From Antilocapra americana (Eukaryota > Chordata > Mammalia > Artiodactyla > Antilocapridae), in assembly GCA_007570785.1 (NCBI GenBank), contig ML660772.1, forward strand, positions 36,432,815 to 36,496,814: 64,000 nt of DNA. The letters are read 5' to 3'. How positions within the stretch are numbered: position 1 is the first letter of the stretch; the number at the start of each line of letters is the position of its first letter. Position numbers and translations under genes: made by a program. The notes beneath the pieces are model-generated. The model searched no databases and was not told where the DNA came from. It worked only from the letters and a program-made list of their open reading frames with translations. Positions 44,650 to 55,666 of this stretch are shown in pieces.

Positions 44650-44794
44650 AACCTGCTTCGATCCTCACAGCAACCAGGTAAAGAAGCTGCTGTTATTTGT
44701 CTCACTTTTATTAATAAGAGAAGAGGCTTAGTAAAGTGCAACCAGTTCATGGTTGCACAGCTTCCAAGTGTTAAAGCCAAGTTTTTATCCGCAC
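44650..44794 (+). repeat. MIR SINE fragment
   Basis: 'ATCCTCACAGCAACCAGGTA', 'GAAGAGGCTTAGTAAAGTGC' and 'GGTTGCACAGCTTCCAAGTG' are MIR core motifs. Confidence 0.6.
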
Positions 44795-45008
44795 CAGGGC
44801 TTCACCAGTGGCTTACATGGTAAAGAACCTACCTGCCATGCAGGAGACCCAGGTTCTATCCCTGGGTCAGGAAGATCCTCTGGAGAAGGGAATAGCTACC
44901 TACTCCGGTATTCTTGCCTGGGAAATCCCATAAACAGAGGAGCCTGGTGAGCTACAGTCCATGGGGTCGCAAAGTGTTGGACACAACCGAGCAGCTAACA
45001 CATGCACA
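44795..45008 (+). repeat. Bov-tA SINE
   Basis: 'AGGGCTTCACCAGTGGCTTAC' head through 'GGGGTCGCAAAGTGTTGGAC' tail. Inserted at the 3' edge of the MIR. Confidence 0.93.
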
Positions 45009-46254
45009 CAACTGATTTCAGAGCGTTCACACACAACCCCTCTACCAGCTGCCTCCTCATGTTCTGAAGTTTACAGAACCAGCATTGAAAGCGAGCTGAC
45101 GATCCTGGAACAAGGATTTACAGGAACAAGAAGATCCACTAATGTGGAGAAATATCCATATCCTTCTGAGTCACTACTTCAATTGTGATTCAGAAGCTGT
45201 ATCAGTGGGACAGAAAGCCCAGGACAAGGTCCAAATAGCTCCTACCAATTTCCCATGTGACAACAAAATTAAGAGTTGTGGTTGCTAGCTTGTCGCTAAA
45301 ATTAACGCAGGTAAGCTTTTTGTCCTTTCAGGTTTACTGTCTATAAAATGGTAATACAGACTTGCAAACATAACTTGCTATTGAAAAATAAAAGAGAGCT
45401 TCAGACTGATATGAATTTTTAAAACAGAAAATTGGGGCACTGTGTCATCAGAAGACACTGTATTAAAAGATTATCTGAAGCTTCTGTCTAATAGTATGTT
45501 GCCCTGTTACACGGGTGTGCATGCATGCCTGTGTGTGCACACACATACAGGAGTGTGCACATAAATTTTCTGACATTTGATTGACAACTTTTGTTAGAAA
45601 GGCAGAGGGCCTTTATTTTTGCATTGCATTTATTAGTTCTTTTCCTATAGCTTACACTTTTTGCCATATTCCTTGGTAAAAGATGAGATGTCTTGGGATG
45701 ATTTTGAACGTTGTGTCCCAGAGGGGCTCCTGGAAAGAATAAAAGGTTTCTAGAGGTTTCTTAGTTACAGTGAAGTCTTTTTTTTCCTGATTTCTGTGCC
45801 CAGTGAGTGCTATGCATTTAGGGGAGCAAGGCAGACCCAGTGTCATTGGCACTGTTCCTGAAACAGTCCATCCATGTGAACTATTAATAAAATTATATGT
45901 TTATAGAAAATTGGGCAATTTAAAAGCAGAGCTGTGTGTTCCTTTCCAAACACCTTCTTGGTTGTTTAGAGTAGAATTGTTAAGCATCTGAGCTGATTCT
46001 TTAGTTTCTACCATTCACAGCTCCCACTCATGTCTTTGAAAATTTCTTTATGGCATCTATTCACGGTAGTCAAATTGCAAACGTTAAATGATATGCATTA
46101 AGGAAAAAATAGGCCCCTGTGGCTGCTGGTGCTTTTGTCATCATAAAGAGAGTCAGGATTCCTAGAGGGTCCCGCATTGTTCATGCATCCATGCAGAAAC
46201 AACACACGGTACAGACTGTCAGAAACCATGAAGGATCCCCCTTAATGTGACCAT
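45009..46254. other. Intergenic sequence, no gene
   Basis: Unrecognised. An alternating purine/pyrimidine GT/CA stretch lies at about 45515-45560. Confidence 0.5.
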
Positions 46255-46520
46255 ATCACAGCTCGCCACTCCACCCCGCAGGCTTCCTCCGCACTCCTGC
46301 CATGCCCGCCACCCTGTTTCTTAATACGTGGGGCTCTGTGGAGACGGAGGACCACGTCATCACGCTGGGACGCCTTGCCTCTCACGACGCCCACTCCCAC
46401 CCCAGCCTGCCTCCCGTGAGCGTTTTCTGAGCTGCGGAGCTGCCTACGAGGAACAACAGACCTGAACAACCAGGACGGGTCCACAGGAGGTCTGAGAAGC
46501 ATCCCAGAGGGAAATGTCAT
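46255..46520. other. Isolated CpG-rich patch of unknown role
   Basis: About 265 bases with roughly 15-20 CpG dinucleotides in an otherwise A+T-rich, CpG-poor flank. A 92-codon minus-strand open frame crosses it but matches nothing I know, and its Arg/Gly-rich composition is what CpG-rich DNA would give. It could be a small CpG island (distal promoter or enhancer), a processed fragment or an unknown repeat. Confidence 0.5.
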
Positions 46521-46849
46521 CTTTCAGCCTCCATTGTGAACTGGCTCAATGGAGCAGGAAAACACCGCAGTGAGGGACTCAGAGGAAAATGGCCTTTTGT
46601 GAAAGTGGAAAGATATCTAGATGGAGACTTTCCAATTTAAAGATATTCAATGATGCAGTTATTATAAGTCCAATATCTGAATTTTTAGATTCCGAGGATC
46701 CCCGAAGTAAACAGAACATGCTTTTGTGACTTAAAGCACTCACATGACCCATGTCCGAGCCTCAAATAGGTATTAGGCTTCAGCCATCAGTGGAGCCAGC
46801 TCTGCTGGAAGGGAGGAGGGAATGAGAATGGAATTGGGAAGCAAAAAAT
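46521..46849. other. Intergenic sequence, no gene
   Basis: Nothing recognised. Confidence 0.5.
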
Positions 46850-46990
46850 GTGGGCTTAGGTTTTTCCACTTAGTGATATCATCAACTTGGGCAGCTTGCT
46901 GCCCTTCTGAATCTCAATGCCCACATGAGGAAAATGGGCATCATATTTCTCTTACTGAATTGCTGTAAGGCACAAGTGAGGTCATTCATA
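46850..46990 (-). repeat. MIR SINE fragment
   Basis: 'CTTCTGAATCTCAATGCCCAC', 'ATGAGGAAAATGGGCATCAT' and 'GAATTGCTGTAAGGCACAAG' fit the MIR core. Confidence 0.6.
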
Positions 46991-47008
46991 GGGAATTGCT
47001 TTGTAAGC

Positions 47009-47488
47009 TGTTCGGTTCTGTTCAGCTGCTAAATCATGTCCAACTCTTTGTGACCCCATGCACTGCAGCACACCAGGCTTCCCTGTCCTTAACCATCTCC
47101 CGGAGTTTGCTCAAATTCATATCCATTGAGTCAGCGATATTACTTAACCATCTCATCCTATGTCATCCCCTTCTCCTTTTGCCTTCAATCTTTCCCAGGA
47201 TCAGGGTCTTTTCTAATGAGTCAGCTTTTTGCATCAGGTGGCCAAAGTACTGGAGCTTCAGTATCAATCCTTCCAATGAATATTCAGGATTGATTTCCTT
47301 TAGGACTGATTGGTTTGATCTCCATGCACTCCAAGGGACTCTCAAGAATCTTCTCCACCACCACAATTTGAAAGCATCAATTCTTCCACACACAGCCTTC
47401 TTTATGGTCCAACTCTCACATCCATACATGACTACTGGAAAAGCCATAGCTTTGACTATACAGACTATGCTGTCTAGGTTTGTCAATG
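47009..47488 (-). repeat. BovB LINE 3'-terminal fragment
   Basis: 'TTTGTGACCCCATGCACTGC' to 'GGTTTGTCAATGATAC'. About 35 bases are missing between 'TATACAGAC' and 'TATGCTGTCTAGG', where other copies carry the TTTGTTGGCAAAGT segment. Open frames on both strands are RTE remnants. Confidence 0.93.
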
Positions 47489-48011
47489 ATACAAAAATGT
47501 AATCTGGCAATGTCAATAATGGGAAAAAACAAAATAAGTGCATTGGCCTTGCACTCCTCCAATTTCTTTGAAGTGTTTAAATGTGACCTCTTTGCAAAAG
47601 TGGTTTAGATGTCTTGTCAATTATTGATGTCCTTAGAAAACAACTTATTATTATTATTTTTAACTGGTAATTATGTAATGATGCAGACTTGCATTAAGTA
47701 CAATAAACAAAAAGAACTTATAAGAACCAACTTGAAATATTTACAAGGTTTAAAAACTATGGGACTATTTTGGACCACTGACCTGGAGGAGGGTTGGTTG
47801 AAGTTGAGCTGATATTTTCCTATTACAATCAGATTTAGGCATTTCTGTCTATAAAAGGGCTATTTTCCTCATATGGAAGCTATCTTCTCTTAGAATAAGA
47901 CAACCATGTTATTTTTCACTAGTCATTATTTAAATAGCACAAAATATGGTGAATGACATAAGCAATAATTCATTGAAAATGTTTTGCTTGCATAATGATA
48001 CCTACGGGTAT
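47489..48011. other. Intergenic sequence, no gene
   Basis: Nothing recognised. Confidence 0.5.
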
Positions 48012-48219
48012 GTGCTCATGTGCTTAGTTGTCTCTTGACTCTTTGCAACCTTACGGATTGTAGCCTACCAGACTCCTCTGTCCATGGGATTTCCCAGGCA
48101 AGAACACTGAAGTGGGTTGCCATTTTCTTCTCCAGGGGTTCTTCCAGGAATTGAACCCATCTCTCTTGAGTCTCCTGCATTGCAGCAGATTCTTTACCAC
48201 TGAGCCTCAGGGAAGCCCT
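48012..48219 (-). repeat. Bov-tA SINE
   Basis: Reverse copy: 'GTGCTTAGTTGTCTCTTGAC' tail, 'AAGTGGGTTGCCATTTTCTTC' middle, 'CACTGAGCCTCAGGGAAGCCC' head. Confidence 0.93.
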
Positions 48220-49436
48220 ACTGCAGGCTGCAGGTATGCATCTTATACGTTTACTTTCAATATTTTAAGGCACTGCTGTTCTGTGAGCATGCCCTTCCTT
48301 TTGTCTTCATTTATTTGTTCATTTTTATCTTTCTTCTGCTTGCTGTTTTCCCCCTTTCCCTTTCTTTATTCAGCTCTTTGTCCTTCTAAGACCAAGAGAA
48401 ACTTAGGCCAAATGCTATAGAGGGAAAGATGCATACAGGTGTGTTTGGAAAAAGAACAAACGTCCATGTTAAGGAAAAATGAAGCAAGTGCAGTTATCCA
48501 TTCCACACACTCTGAGTTAAACAGGAAAGGATGGAACAGCTGTTGAACATACTAGAAATACGCCTAGGTAAGTAATCTAGCAAATAAGACATGCTGACAT
48601 TATAAATTATAAATTGGTTGAGTGAACTTTGATGAGAATTAAAATGCTGCACATAGCTCTAATTGAATACTTTTCATTTTGTCTTCTCAGTCTGATAAAT
48701 CTGTGAGAAGACAGAAGCATATGCAACCTACATCTTTACCCTTAAAATGATTGTGACTTTCTGAGTTTTCTCATTAATTACAGTAATTTTTTCCACATGC
48801 TCAAATGGTCAGGGTATGAGTAAGAAAAAATGATTTAATGATATGATTTATTGCAGCAGCACAGAACATTCAGAAGTAGATAGCAAAGACCTTTTATATT
48901 TTTTTTTCTGTTTTTATGATCCAGCTTTCAGAAAAAAATAGATGTGAACAATTAGCATTCTAAGATTAGGAAACCTCAGTTGCCACTTTAGTGGCTTCAG
49001 CATTTCTAGCCCTGAAGTGATATATGTCATCTGCCCTCTAAAAACACAGAACTGGAATATAAATTTGATCCTTATATGGCTTAGGACCCAGCTTTAATAT
49101 CTAAGGATTTTTCATATTCTTGTCATATTTTTGAATTCAGTTTAAAATAACTAAATTCAGTCAGGCTTGAAAAGAAACATAGTAGAATTTTCACTTTGGT
49201 TGATATTTTACTTTTTTGCTGTGGCAATTAGAAATATTTTTTACTTGTCATGAAATATAATATCTAATGAGTGTAATTTGGGGAATACTTTTTAATCTTT
49301 TTTGTATGTCCTATAAATGGCATAAATATAAAGGAATTTTTGTAGAAAATGTTTATTCACTCTGATTTAAAATAAAAGTAGATTTTATTATTTATGGTAA
49401 ATTGCTACTGAAATTACTAATAGAAGTCATCAGGTA
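48220..49436. other. Intergenic sequence, no gene
   Basis: A+T-rich, nothing recognised. Confidence 0.5.
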
Positions 49437-49446
49437 ATATAGACAA

Positions 49447-49665
49447 GGCTTCTCTGGTGACTCAGTAGTAAAGAATATGCCTGCAAATTCAGGAGACACA
49501 GGTTTGATCCCTGGGTTGGGAAGATCCCCTGGAGGAGGAAATGGCAACCTGATCTAGTATTCTTGCCTGGGAAATCACATTGACAGAGGAGCCTGGCAAG
49601 CTACAGTCCATGGGGTCACTGACGGTCAGAGATGACTGAGTGACTAATCATGCCCGCGTAGCACA
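49447..49665 (+). repeat. Bov-tA SINE
   Basis: 'GGCTTCTCTGGTGACTCAGTA' head to 'GATGACTGAGTGACTAATCATG' tail. A near-perfect 10-bp duplication ATATAGACAA / ATGTAGACAA flanks it (49437-49446 and 49666-49675). Confidence 0.93.
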
Positions 49666-49675
49666 ATGTAGACAA

Positions 49676-51074
49676 ATATTGACAGAACTATTAGGCAAAT
49701 GAAGAATATTTTAAAATACATATAGTCCCTTATTAGGAAATATCTGTTTTTATTGGGTTGGTCGTATAATTATATTTCATATATTGATCAATAAATGGAC
49801 TGACATTTAAAATTTTAGATATATTTTCTAGGGTAAATTGTTTGTATCTTCTAAGCTAGAAACTGTCTTAGACATTATTTGGTCCAAGGCAAAATTCCTC
49901 ACTCAGTAGGTTTCTGGTGACTGCTGAATGGTGAAACAGGCAAGGTGTAATTTCTCATCTTCCCCTGTCTTTCAGCTACAGCCCCTGCCCTTTTCAATGT
50001 CTCTAGGAATCCTAGTTTTTTTCCTCTCTCTTGTCTTCTTCAAGTACCTATCACAGCCCATTTAGGGCTGGCTCAAACTTGCCTCATGGACTTGAAACTC
50101 CTCAGGGAAGGACCTGACCATGACTCTCTGTCTTGCCTCTGAACCATCAGCACCTCTGAACCATCAGCACCTCTGATCCAGAAATGAGGTTAGTGCTGAG
50201 CTGGTTGGAGCAGAAGTAGCAGTGGCATGGAGAAATCTGGTTCCATGAGCATCTTTTTCTTAGTTCTGAGGTTTGTAGAGCTGCTCATTAAAAGCCTTGT
50301 CTCGAGTGTTGGCTGAGCATCCCCCAAACACACTTAACAACACGCTTCATTAAAGAGCAACTCATTACTCAAAAGCAAGTTCTTCATGCACTGACAAGGT
50401 TATGATGGATCTTATGTTATATAAATAGTGTTTATGACTTCCAGAAAGAACACATCTGTTTCCATCCCAACTCAGAGACTCTACCATACAGATGCTCCTG
50501 TGTTTGGCAAACCAACACTCATTCTAAACACACCAAAAGAAACTTTAAAAGCCTACTTAAATGAGGAAAAACTTCCAGTTAAAAGTGAGACTATACTGAA
50601 TATGATTATTTAATTTCAAGTACAATCACCTGTCTTTTTTTCCATGAAGCTGTTCATTTTAAAATTGGAGTCATCTTTTTTTTTTAAAAAAGTTAAATAA
50701 AATGTATACTTCTTGACTTAATAAATATCTATTTTTCTAAGCCTTTGACCTTGCCCTTTCAATTGGTCATTCCTCTCCCATCCCAAACAGCCCTCTGGTT
50801 CATTCATTGCCCCTTTAGATGATCTCTGTACAGTCAAGCTTCTTGCTCTTCCCACAGTATCCTGCAAACACTTCCCACATTCTACAACCAACCTCCCGTG
50901 TTCTGGCTTACCTCCCATTAAAATCATTATCTGGAAAGTCAACAATGGTCTCCAAGATGCTCTCTTTTGGGTCATTTTCAGTTTCCTTGTTTTTTTCCTT
51001 GAAGCATTTGGGGGTTCCATTATAGTTCCTCTTCTATTCTGAGACTACATTTTCTTGTGTGTTTTCATCTGTAC
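49676..51074. other. Intergenic sequence, no gene
   Basis: A 17-bp unit (CCTCTGAACCATCAGCA) is tandemly repeated at about 50137-50170. A T run then an A run lie near 50676-50692. Open frames up to 100 codons (50718-51020, minus) are unlike any known family. Confidence 0.5.
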
Positions 51075-51274
51075 CCACAATGTCAGTTTTAGTCAGGGTT
51101 CTATGGAGAAACAAACCAACAGGATATTTACATATAGAAAACTTGAGGAGTTTAACTCTAGAAATTGGCTCATATAAGCATGGAGATCAAGAAAAGTCCC
51201 ATGGTATGCCATATGCCAGCTGGAGAACAAGAAAGGTGTATGTGTGTAATTCAGTCTGAGTCTGAAGACCTGAG
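51075..51274 (+). repeat. Ancient mammalian repeat, part 1 (split by BovB)
   Basis: 'TAGTCAGGGTTCTATGGAGAA', 'ACAAACCAACAGGATATTTA' and 'GAAATTGGCTCATATAAGC' follow a familiar old repeat whose family name I cannot fix. It resumes at 52711. Confidence 0.6.
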
Positions 51275-52698
51275 CTATTTAAAATACTAAAAGATGTTGC
51301 TGTTAAAATGCTGTACTCAAATTTGGAAAATTGCATGTTCATGTCAGCAAATGTGAATAACTCAGCAGGGCCCACAGGACTGGTGAAGGTCAATTTTCAT
51401 TCCAATCCCCAAAAGGGGCAATGCCAAAGAATGTTTAAACTACCATACAGCTGTGCTCATTTCATATGCTAGCAAGATTATGCTCAAAATCCTTCAAGCT
51501 AGACTTCAACAGTTCATGAACTGAGAACTTTCAAATATACAAGTTGGGTTTAGAAAAGGCAGAGGAACCAGAGATCAAATTGCCAACATTCTTTGGCTCA
51601 TAGAAAGCAAGAGAGTTCCAGAAAAACATCTACTTCTGCTTTCTTGACTACGCTCAAGCTTTTAAGTATGTGGATCACAACAAACTGTGGAAAATTCTTA
51701 AAGAAATGGGAGTACCAGACCACCTTACCTGCCTCATGGGAAACCTGTATGCAGATTAAGAAGCAACTGTTAGACATAAAGCAATGGACTGGCTCAAAAG
51801 GGAAAGGAGTATGACAAGGCTGTATGTTGTCATCCTGTTTATTTAACTTATATGCAGAGTACATCATGGGAAATGCCAAGATGAATGAAGCACAAGCTGG
51901 AATCAAGACTGCCAGGAGAAATATCAACAACCTTAGATATGCAGATGATACCACTCTAATGGAAAAAAGTGAGGAGGAACTAAGGAGCCTCTTGATGAAA
52001 GTGAAAGAGGAGAGTGAAAAAGCTGGCTTAAAACTCAACATACAAAAAACTAAGATCATGGCATCTCGTCCTATCACTACATGGCAAATAGAAGGAGAAA
52101 AAGTGGAAGCAGTGACAGATTTTATTTTCTTGAGCTCCAAAATTACTGTGGTTGATGACTGCAGCCGTAAAATTAAAAGATGCTTGCTCCTTGGAAGAAA
52201 AGCTATGACAAACCTGACAGCATATTAAAAAGCAGAGACAAATAGTAAGAGCTACGATTTTTCCAGTAGTCATGTACGTATGTGAAAGTTGAACCATAAA
52301 GAAGGCTGAGTGCCAAAAAAAACTGATGCTTTTGAACTGAGGTGCTGGAGAAAATTCTTGAGAGTCCCTTGAACAGCAAGGAGTTCAAACCAGTCAATCT
52401 TAAAGGAAATCAGCCCTGAATATTCATTGGAAGAACTGATGCTAAAGCTGAAACTCCAATTCTTTGGCCACCTCATGTGAAGAGCCAACTCACTGGAAAA
52501 GACCCTGATGCTGGGAAAAATTGAGGGGAAGAGGAGAAGGAGGAGACAGAGGATGAGGTGGTTGGATGGCATCACTAACTCAATGGGCATGAATTTGAAC
52601 AAACTCTGGGACTGAAGGACAGGGAAGCCTGGAGTGCTGCAGTCCCTGGGGTCACAAAGAGTAGGACATAACTTAAGAGATGGAACACCACCAACAAT
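51275..52698 (+). repeat. BovB LINE, 1.42 kb
   Basis: A perfect 12-bp target duplication TGAAGACCTGAG (51263-51274 and 52699-52710) defines its ends. It is 5'-truncated at the start of the RT domain and keeps the complete 3' end. Confidence 0.95.
51593..52228 (+). pseudogene. BovB reverse transcriptase remnant with intact YADD
   Basis: Two frames carry RT blocks. The frame open at 51824-52228 shows SSCLFNLYAEYIM, then RNINNLRYADDTTLM with the catalytic YADD intact (51938-51949), then EKSEEELRSLLMKVKEESEK. The part before it (51593-51814) is in another frame and has a stop after 'ETCMQI', so the protein cannot be made. The C-terminus is truncated by a TAA after 'MTNLTAY'. Confidence 0.88.
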
Positions 52699-52710
52699 TG
52701 AAGACCTGAG

Positions 52711-53025
52711 AATTGGGTTTGGGGGGTGGGTTCTGGCAATGAAGTAAGTCTTGGTGTTAGCTCAAAACCCCAGAAGCAGGAGTGCCAGGGTTTAAGAGGA
52801 GGAGGAAATGTCTCTGCTCAATCAGAGACAAGGAATTCATCCTTTTTTTCCTCCCTCCTCAGGCCCTCATGGTGGGATGATGCTTCTTTATTTTGGTGAG
52901 AGTAATCTTTTAGACCTACTTCACCCAGAGTACAGATTCAAATGCTACTCTCTTCCAGAGACACCCTCACAGACACAACCAGAATTAATGTTTTATAGGC
53001 TAGCTGGGATCCCTTAACTCAGTTA
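52711..53025 (+). repeat. Ancient mammalian repeat, part 2
   Basis: 'TCCTCAGGCCCTCATGGTGGG', 'AGATTCAAATGCTACTCTC' and 'GACACCCTCACAGACACAACC' continue the element begun at 51075. The BovB target duplication is at the junction. Confidence 0.6.
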
Positions 53026-53335
53026 AGTTTACACACATCAAATATCGTCTAAATGTCCATGATCTCCATATTTGTAGCATTGGTCCAGACTTTTTTTTCA
53101 ATCCCCAAATTTCATTTCTATTTACCTATCAGGCATCTCTGCTTAGAGATGCTGCAGTGATGGTATCCCAAATGGAACTGATCAGCCTCCACAGTGATCC
53201 TAAAGCTTGCCCCCATGTTGCCTCTCCTGAATTTAACTTACAGATTAAACTTTGTTAGCTGTGCAAGCCAGAGATTAGGGTTTCACCTTAGATGACTATT
53301 CCTCCTTTAAATTTCATATCTTATCAATCCTTGTA
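53026..53335. other. Intergenic sequence, no gene
   Basis: Nothing recognised. Confidence 0.5.
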
Positions 53336-53344
53336 TTCTGAAGA

Positions 53345-53579
53345 CGTATCTGGGGTGTGTGTGTGTGCTCCATCATGTCCAACTCTTTGTGACCTCATGG
53401 ACTGTAGCCCACCAGGCTCCTCCGTCCATGGGATTTTCCAAGCAAGAACACTGGAGTGGAATGGGTTGCCATTTCCTTCTCCAAGGAATTTCCTGACCCA
53501 GGGATCAAACTTGTATTTTCTGAGGCTCCTACAACAGCAGGTGGATTCTTTACCACTAGCACCACCTAGGAAGCCCCCC
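53345..53579 (-). repeat. Bov-tA SINE
   Basis: Reverse copy with a 9-bp target duplication TTCTGAAGA (53336-53344 and 53580-53588), a GT-repeat at its 3' end and an extra 'GGAATG' in 'GGAGTGGAATGGGTTGCC'. Confidence 0.93.
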
Positions 53580-53588
53580 TTCTGAAGA

Positions 53589-53693
53589 TCCTGTCTGCTA
53601 AGTAATTTTCATTTTAGATTCCCTTCTCTGTTACCATGGATATCTATATAGTTCACGACCTTGGCGTCACTTGCCCACTTGTCATTTTAGGTC
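53589..53693. other. Short spacer, possibly L2
   Basis: A possible left part of the L2 found at 53935, but too short to be sure. Confidence 0.35.
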
Positions 53694-53709
53694 ACTTTCT
53701 GATTGCCCC

Positions 53710-53918
53710 AGGGCTTCCCTAGTGGCTCAGCTGGTAAAAATCTACCTACAGTGCAGGAGAACTGGGTTTGTTCCCTGGGTTGGGAAGATCGCCTGCAAAA
53801 GGAAATGGCAAACCACTCCAGTATTCTTGCCTGGATAATTCCACAGACAGAGAAGCCTGGTGGGCTACAATCCATAGGGTCACGAAGAGTAGGACATGAC
53901 TGAGAGACTAACACTTTG
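53710..53918 (+). repeat. Bov-tA SINE
   Basis: Complete copy with a 16-bp target duplication, one mismatch (ACTTTCTGATTGCCCC at 53694-53709, ACTTTCCGATTGCCCC at 53919-53934). Confidence 0.96.
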
Positions 53919-53934
53919 ACTTTCCGATTGCCCC

Positions 53935-54490
53935 CTTTACAGCCTTACTTCACTATCACACAGCTGAAGTGATATTTCTGGTGTGAAAATCCGATCCCTG
54001 TCTCTACAGCTCAGAATTTCCCTGTGGCTTCCAGTTTCCTTCAGGAATAATCTGGAGTGTTTTGCTTGACAATGTCTTCCATGATTAGGACCCTGTCTAA
54101 CCTCCACTCAAACCTGTCTCACACCTTCAGTCCCTCTCCCCACTTAACACTTTACCTTCTGAGAGTAATGAGCCACTTTAAGTTTCTACTAACATTTGGG
54201 ACATGCTGTTTCTTGCCTGGCATGCCCTGCACATTTGTCTGCCCATATTTCAAGGCTCAGTTAGACACTGCCTTTGTGCAAAGTATCTTTTAGCCCTTTG
54301 GATTCATATGTTTCCAATGTATTTAGACCTTTGTTTATTACAACTAGAAGGACTCTTTCTGTATGCCTCTGTATCCCTATTAGGTTACAATCTCCCTGGA
54401 GGCAAGGTTATATGTTTCCATTTATGTATTTATACATACAAGTGTCTAACACACTGTTAAATCAGTGAATAACTGAATGAATAAATGAGT
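53935..54490 (+). repeat. L2 LINE 3' region
   Basis: 'GCCTTACTTCACTATCACAC', 'GGCTTCCAGTTTCCTTCAGG', 'TTTGGGACATGCTGTTTCTTG' and the end 'AATGAATAAATGAG' match L2 over some 550 bp. Overlapping open frames are L2 readings. Confidence 0.7.
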
Positions 54491-55227
54491 GAAATTACAA
54501 AAACAGCCAAGGACTTTGAAGCTATGTGATGCCAAACTTTTCTCATTTCAACTTTCTATCTTGACTATGTAGACATGTCATCAATTAAATTCTGGGTGCA
54601 GAGCAAGCCTTATAGAGCATGATTATATTACTATCTAAGATGAATATAAAAATACTTGCATGTGAACGAGACAATACTCAGCTTCAGTGAAGCACTATCT
54701 CTCAATACTTCAAGTAAATTCCATTACCTGTTGGGAAATAAATGAAAATGAATCCACTGCAGTAATAGGATTTTAGGCCAGTTTTCTAAGCAAGAGCTCA
54801 TTTCTTGCTGAAAGCAAATATGCTTCTCAACCTTATAAAATCTGCTATTGCTTATGTGTACACATGCACTGAGGAGGGATGCATATCTCATTCAAGATTT
54901 GTGTGGTTTGAAATGAGCCCCGAGAGAACACAACATCTGTAGGTTTCACAAATTCTGTTTGTTCAACTTAACAAGCAAGCCCTTAAGTTTCTGGATAATT
55001 TGATTTATGAAGACATCTTACATTTGAAGCATTTGCTCTTGTCTCTAAAGAGAGAACTATTTCTTAACTCTAGAAATTGGAGTGTTAAGGCAAAAAATAA
55101 AGAAAAAATGCCCTCATTCTTTTGGTGGTTTTAATTCTTTTTTTTCTTCATTCATTCCTGACTTTGTCTTTTTAATTCCTTTCTTAAGTCACCAATGGCC
55201 GTATATGTGAATTTACTATGCACCATC
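54491..55227. other. Intergenic sequence, no gene
   Basis: Nothing recognised. Confidence 0.5.
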
Positions 55228-55400
55228 ACTACACGAAGCATAGTCATTTCAATCCAATTTAATCCTCTTAACAGCCCAATGAGATGGATACTACATGTAA
55301 CAGAGGAGGAAACTGACATAGGCAGGGAGAGACACAGCTCAAAGCCAGGGCTTGAACCCAGGTGTGATTCCAAAACCTTGCCTATAACTCGTTGTGGCCC
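55228..55400 (+). repeat. MIR SINE
   Basis: 'TTTAATCCTCTTAACAGCCCA', 'GAGGAGGAAACTGACATAGG' and 'AGGGCTTGAACCCAGGTGTG' are diagnostic of MIR. Confidence 0.75.
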
Positions 55401-55652
55401 ACCTCATCCAAAGTAGGGTTGAAATTCATGAGATGGAAAATTATTCCAGCTCCTTTTGAACCACCTCATATTCTGCTTAACAAGAATTGCACGTATCCTA
55501 TTATTACTACATGACCCTTTACATGCACTTTATAAAGTGGGCAGGTTTACAGCTAACAGTACTGATTCTGCTTTGTTGAGAGAATAACTAGCTCAGAGTG
55601 GTTAAATGTGCCAAAGAAAATAAAGGGAATAATGAGGGAACGTTTTTACTTT
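55401..55652. other. Short unique stretch
   Basis: Nothing recognised. Confidence 0.5.
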
Positions 55653-55666
55653 CTGATCCTATTATT

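Noticed and set aside
44309..44668. A 119-codon minus-strand open frame
   Set aside because: Pro/Ser/Thr-rich with no domain and adjacent to an LTR-like repeat and a MIR. No splice signals fit an exon.
46242..46520. A 92-codon minus-strand open frame in the CpG-rich patch as a coding exon
   Set aside because: No recognisable domain, splice context or codon pattern. The composition explains its openness.
3355..53918. Regularly recurring near-identical blocks as a CRISPR-like or satellite array
   Set aside because: The repeats are dispersed SINE and LINE copies in both orientations, each with its own target duplication. They are not tandem arrays with spacers.
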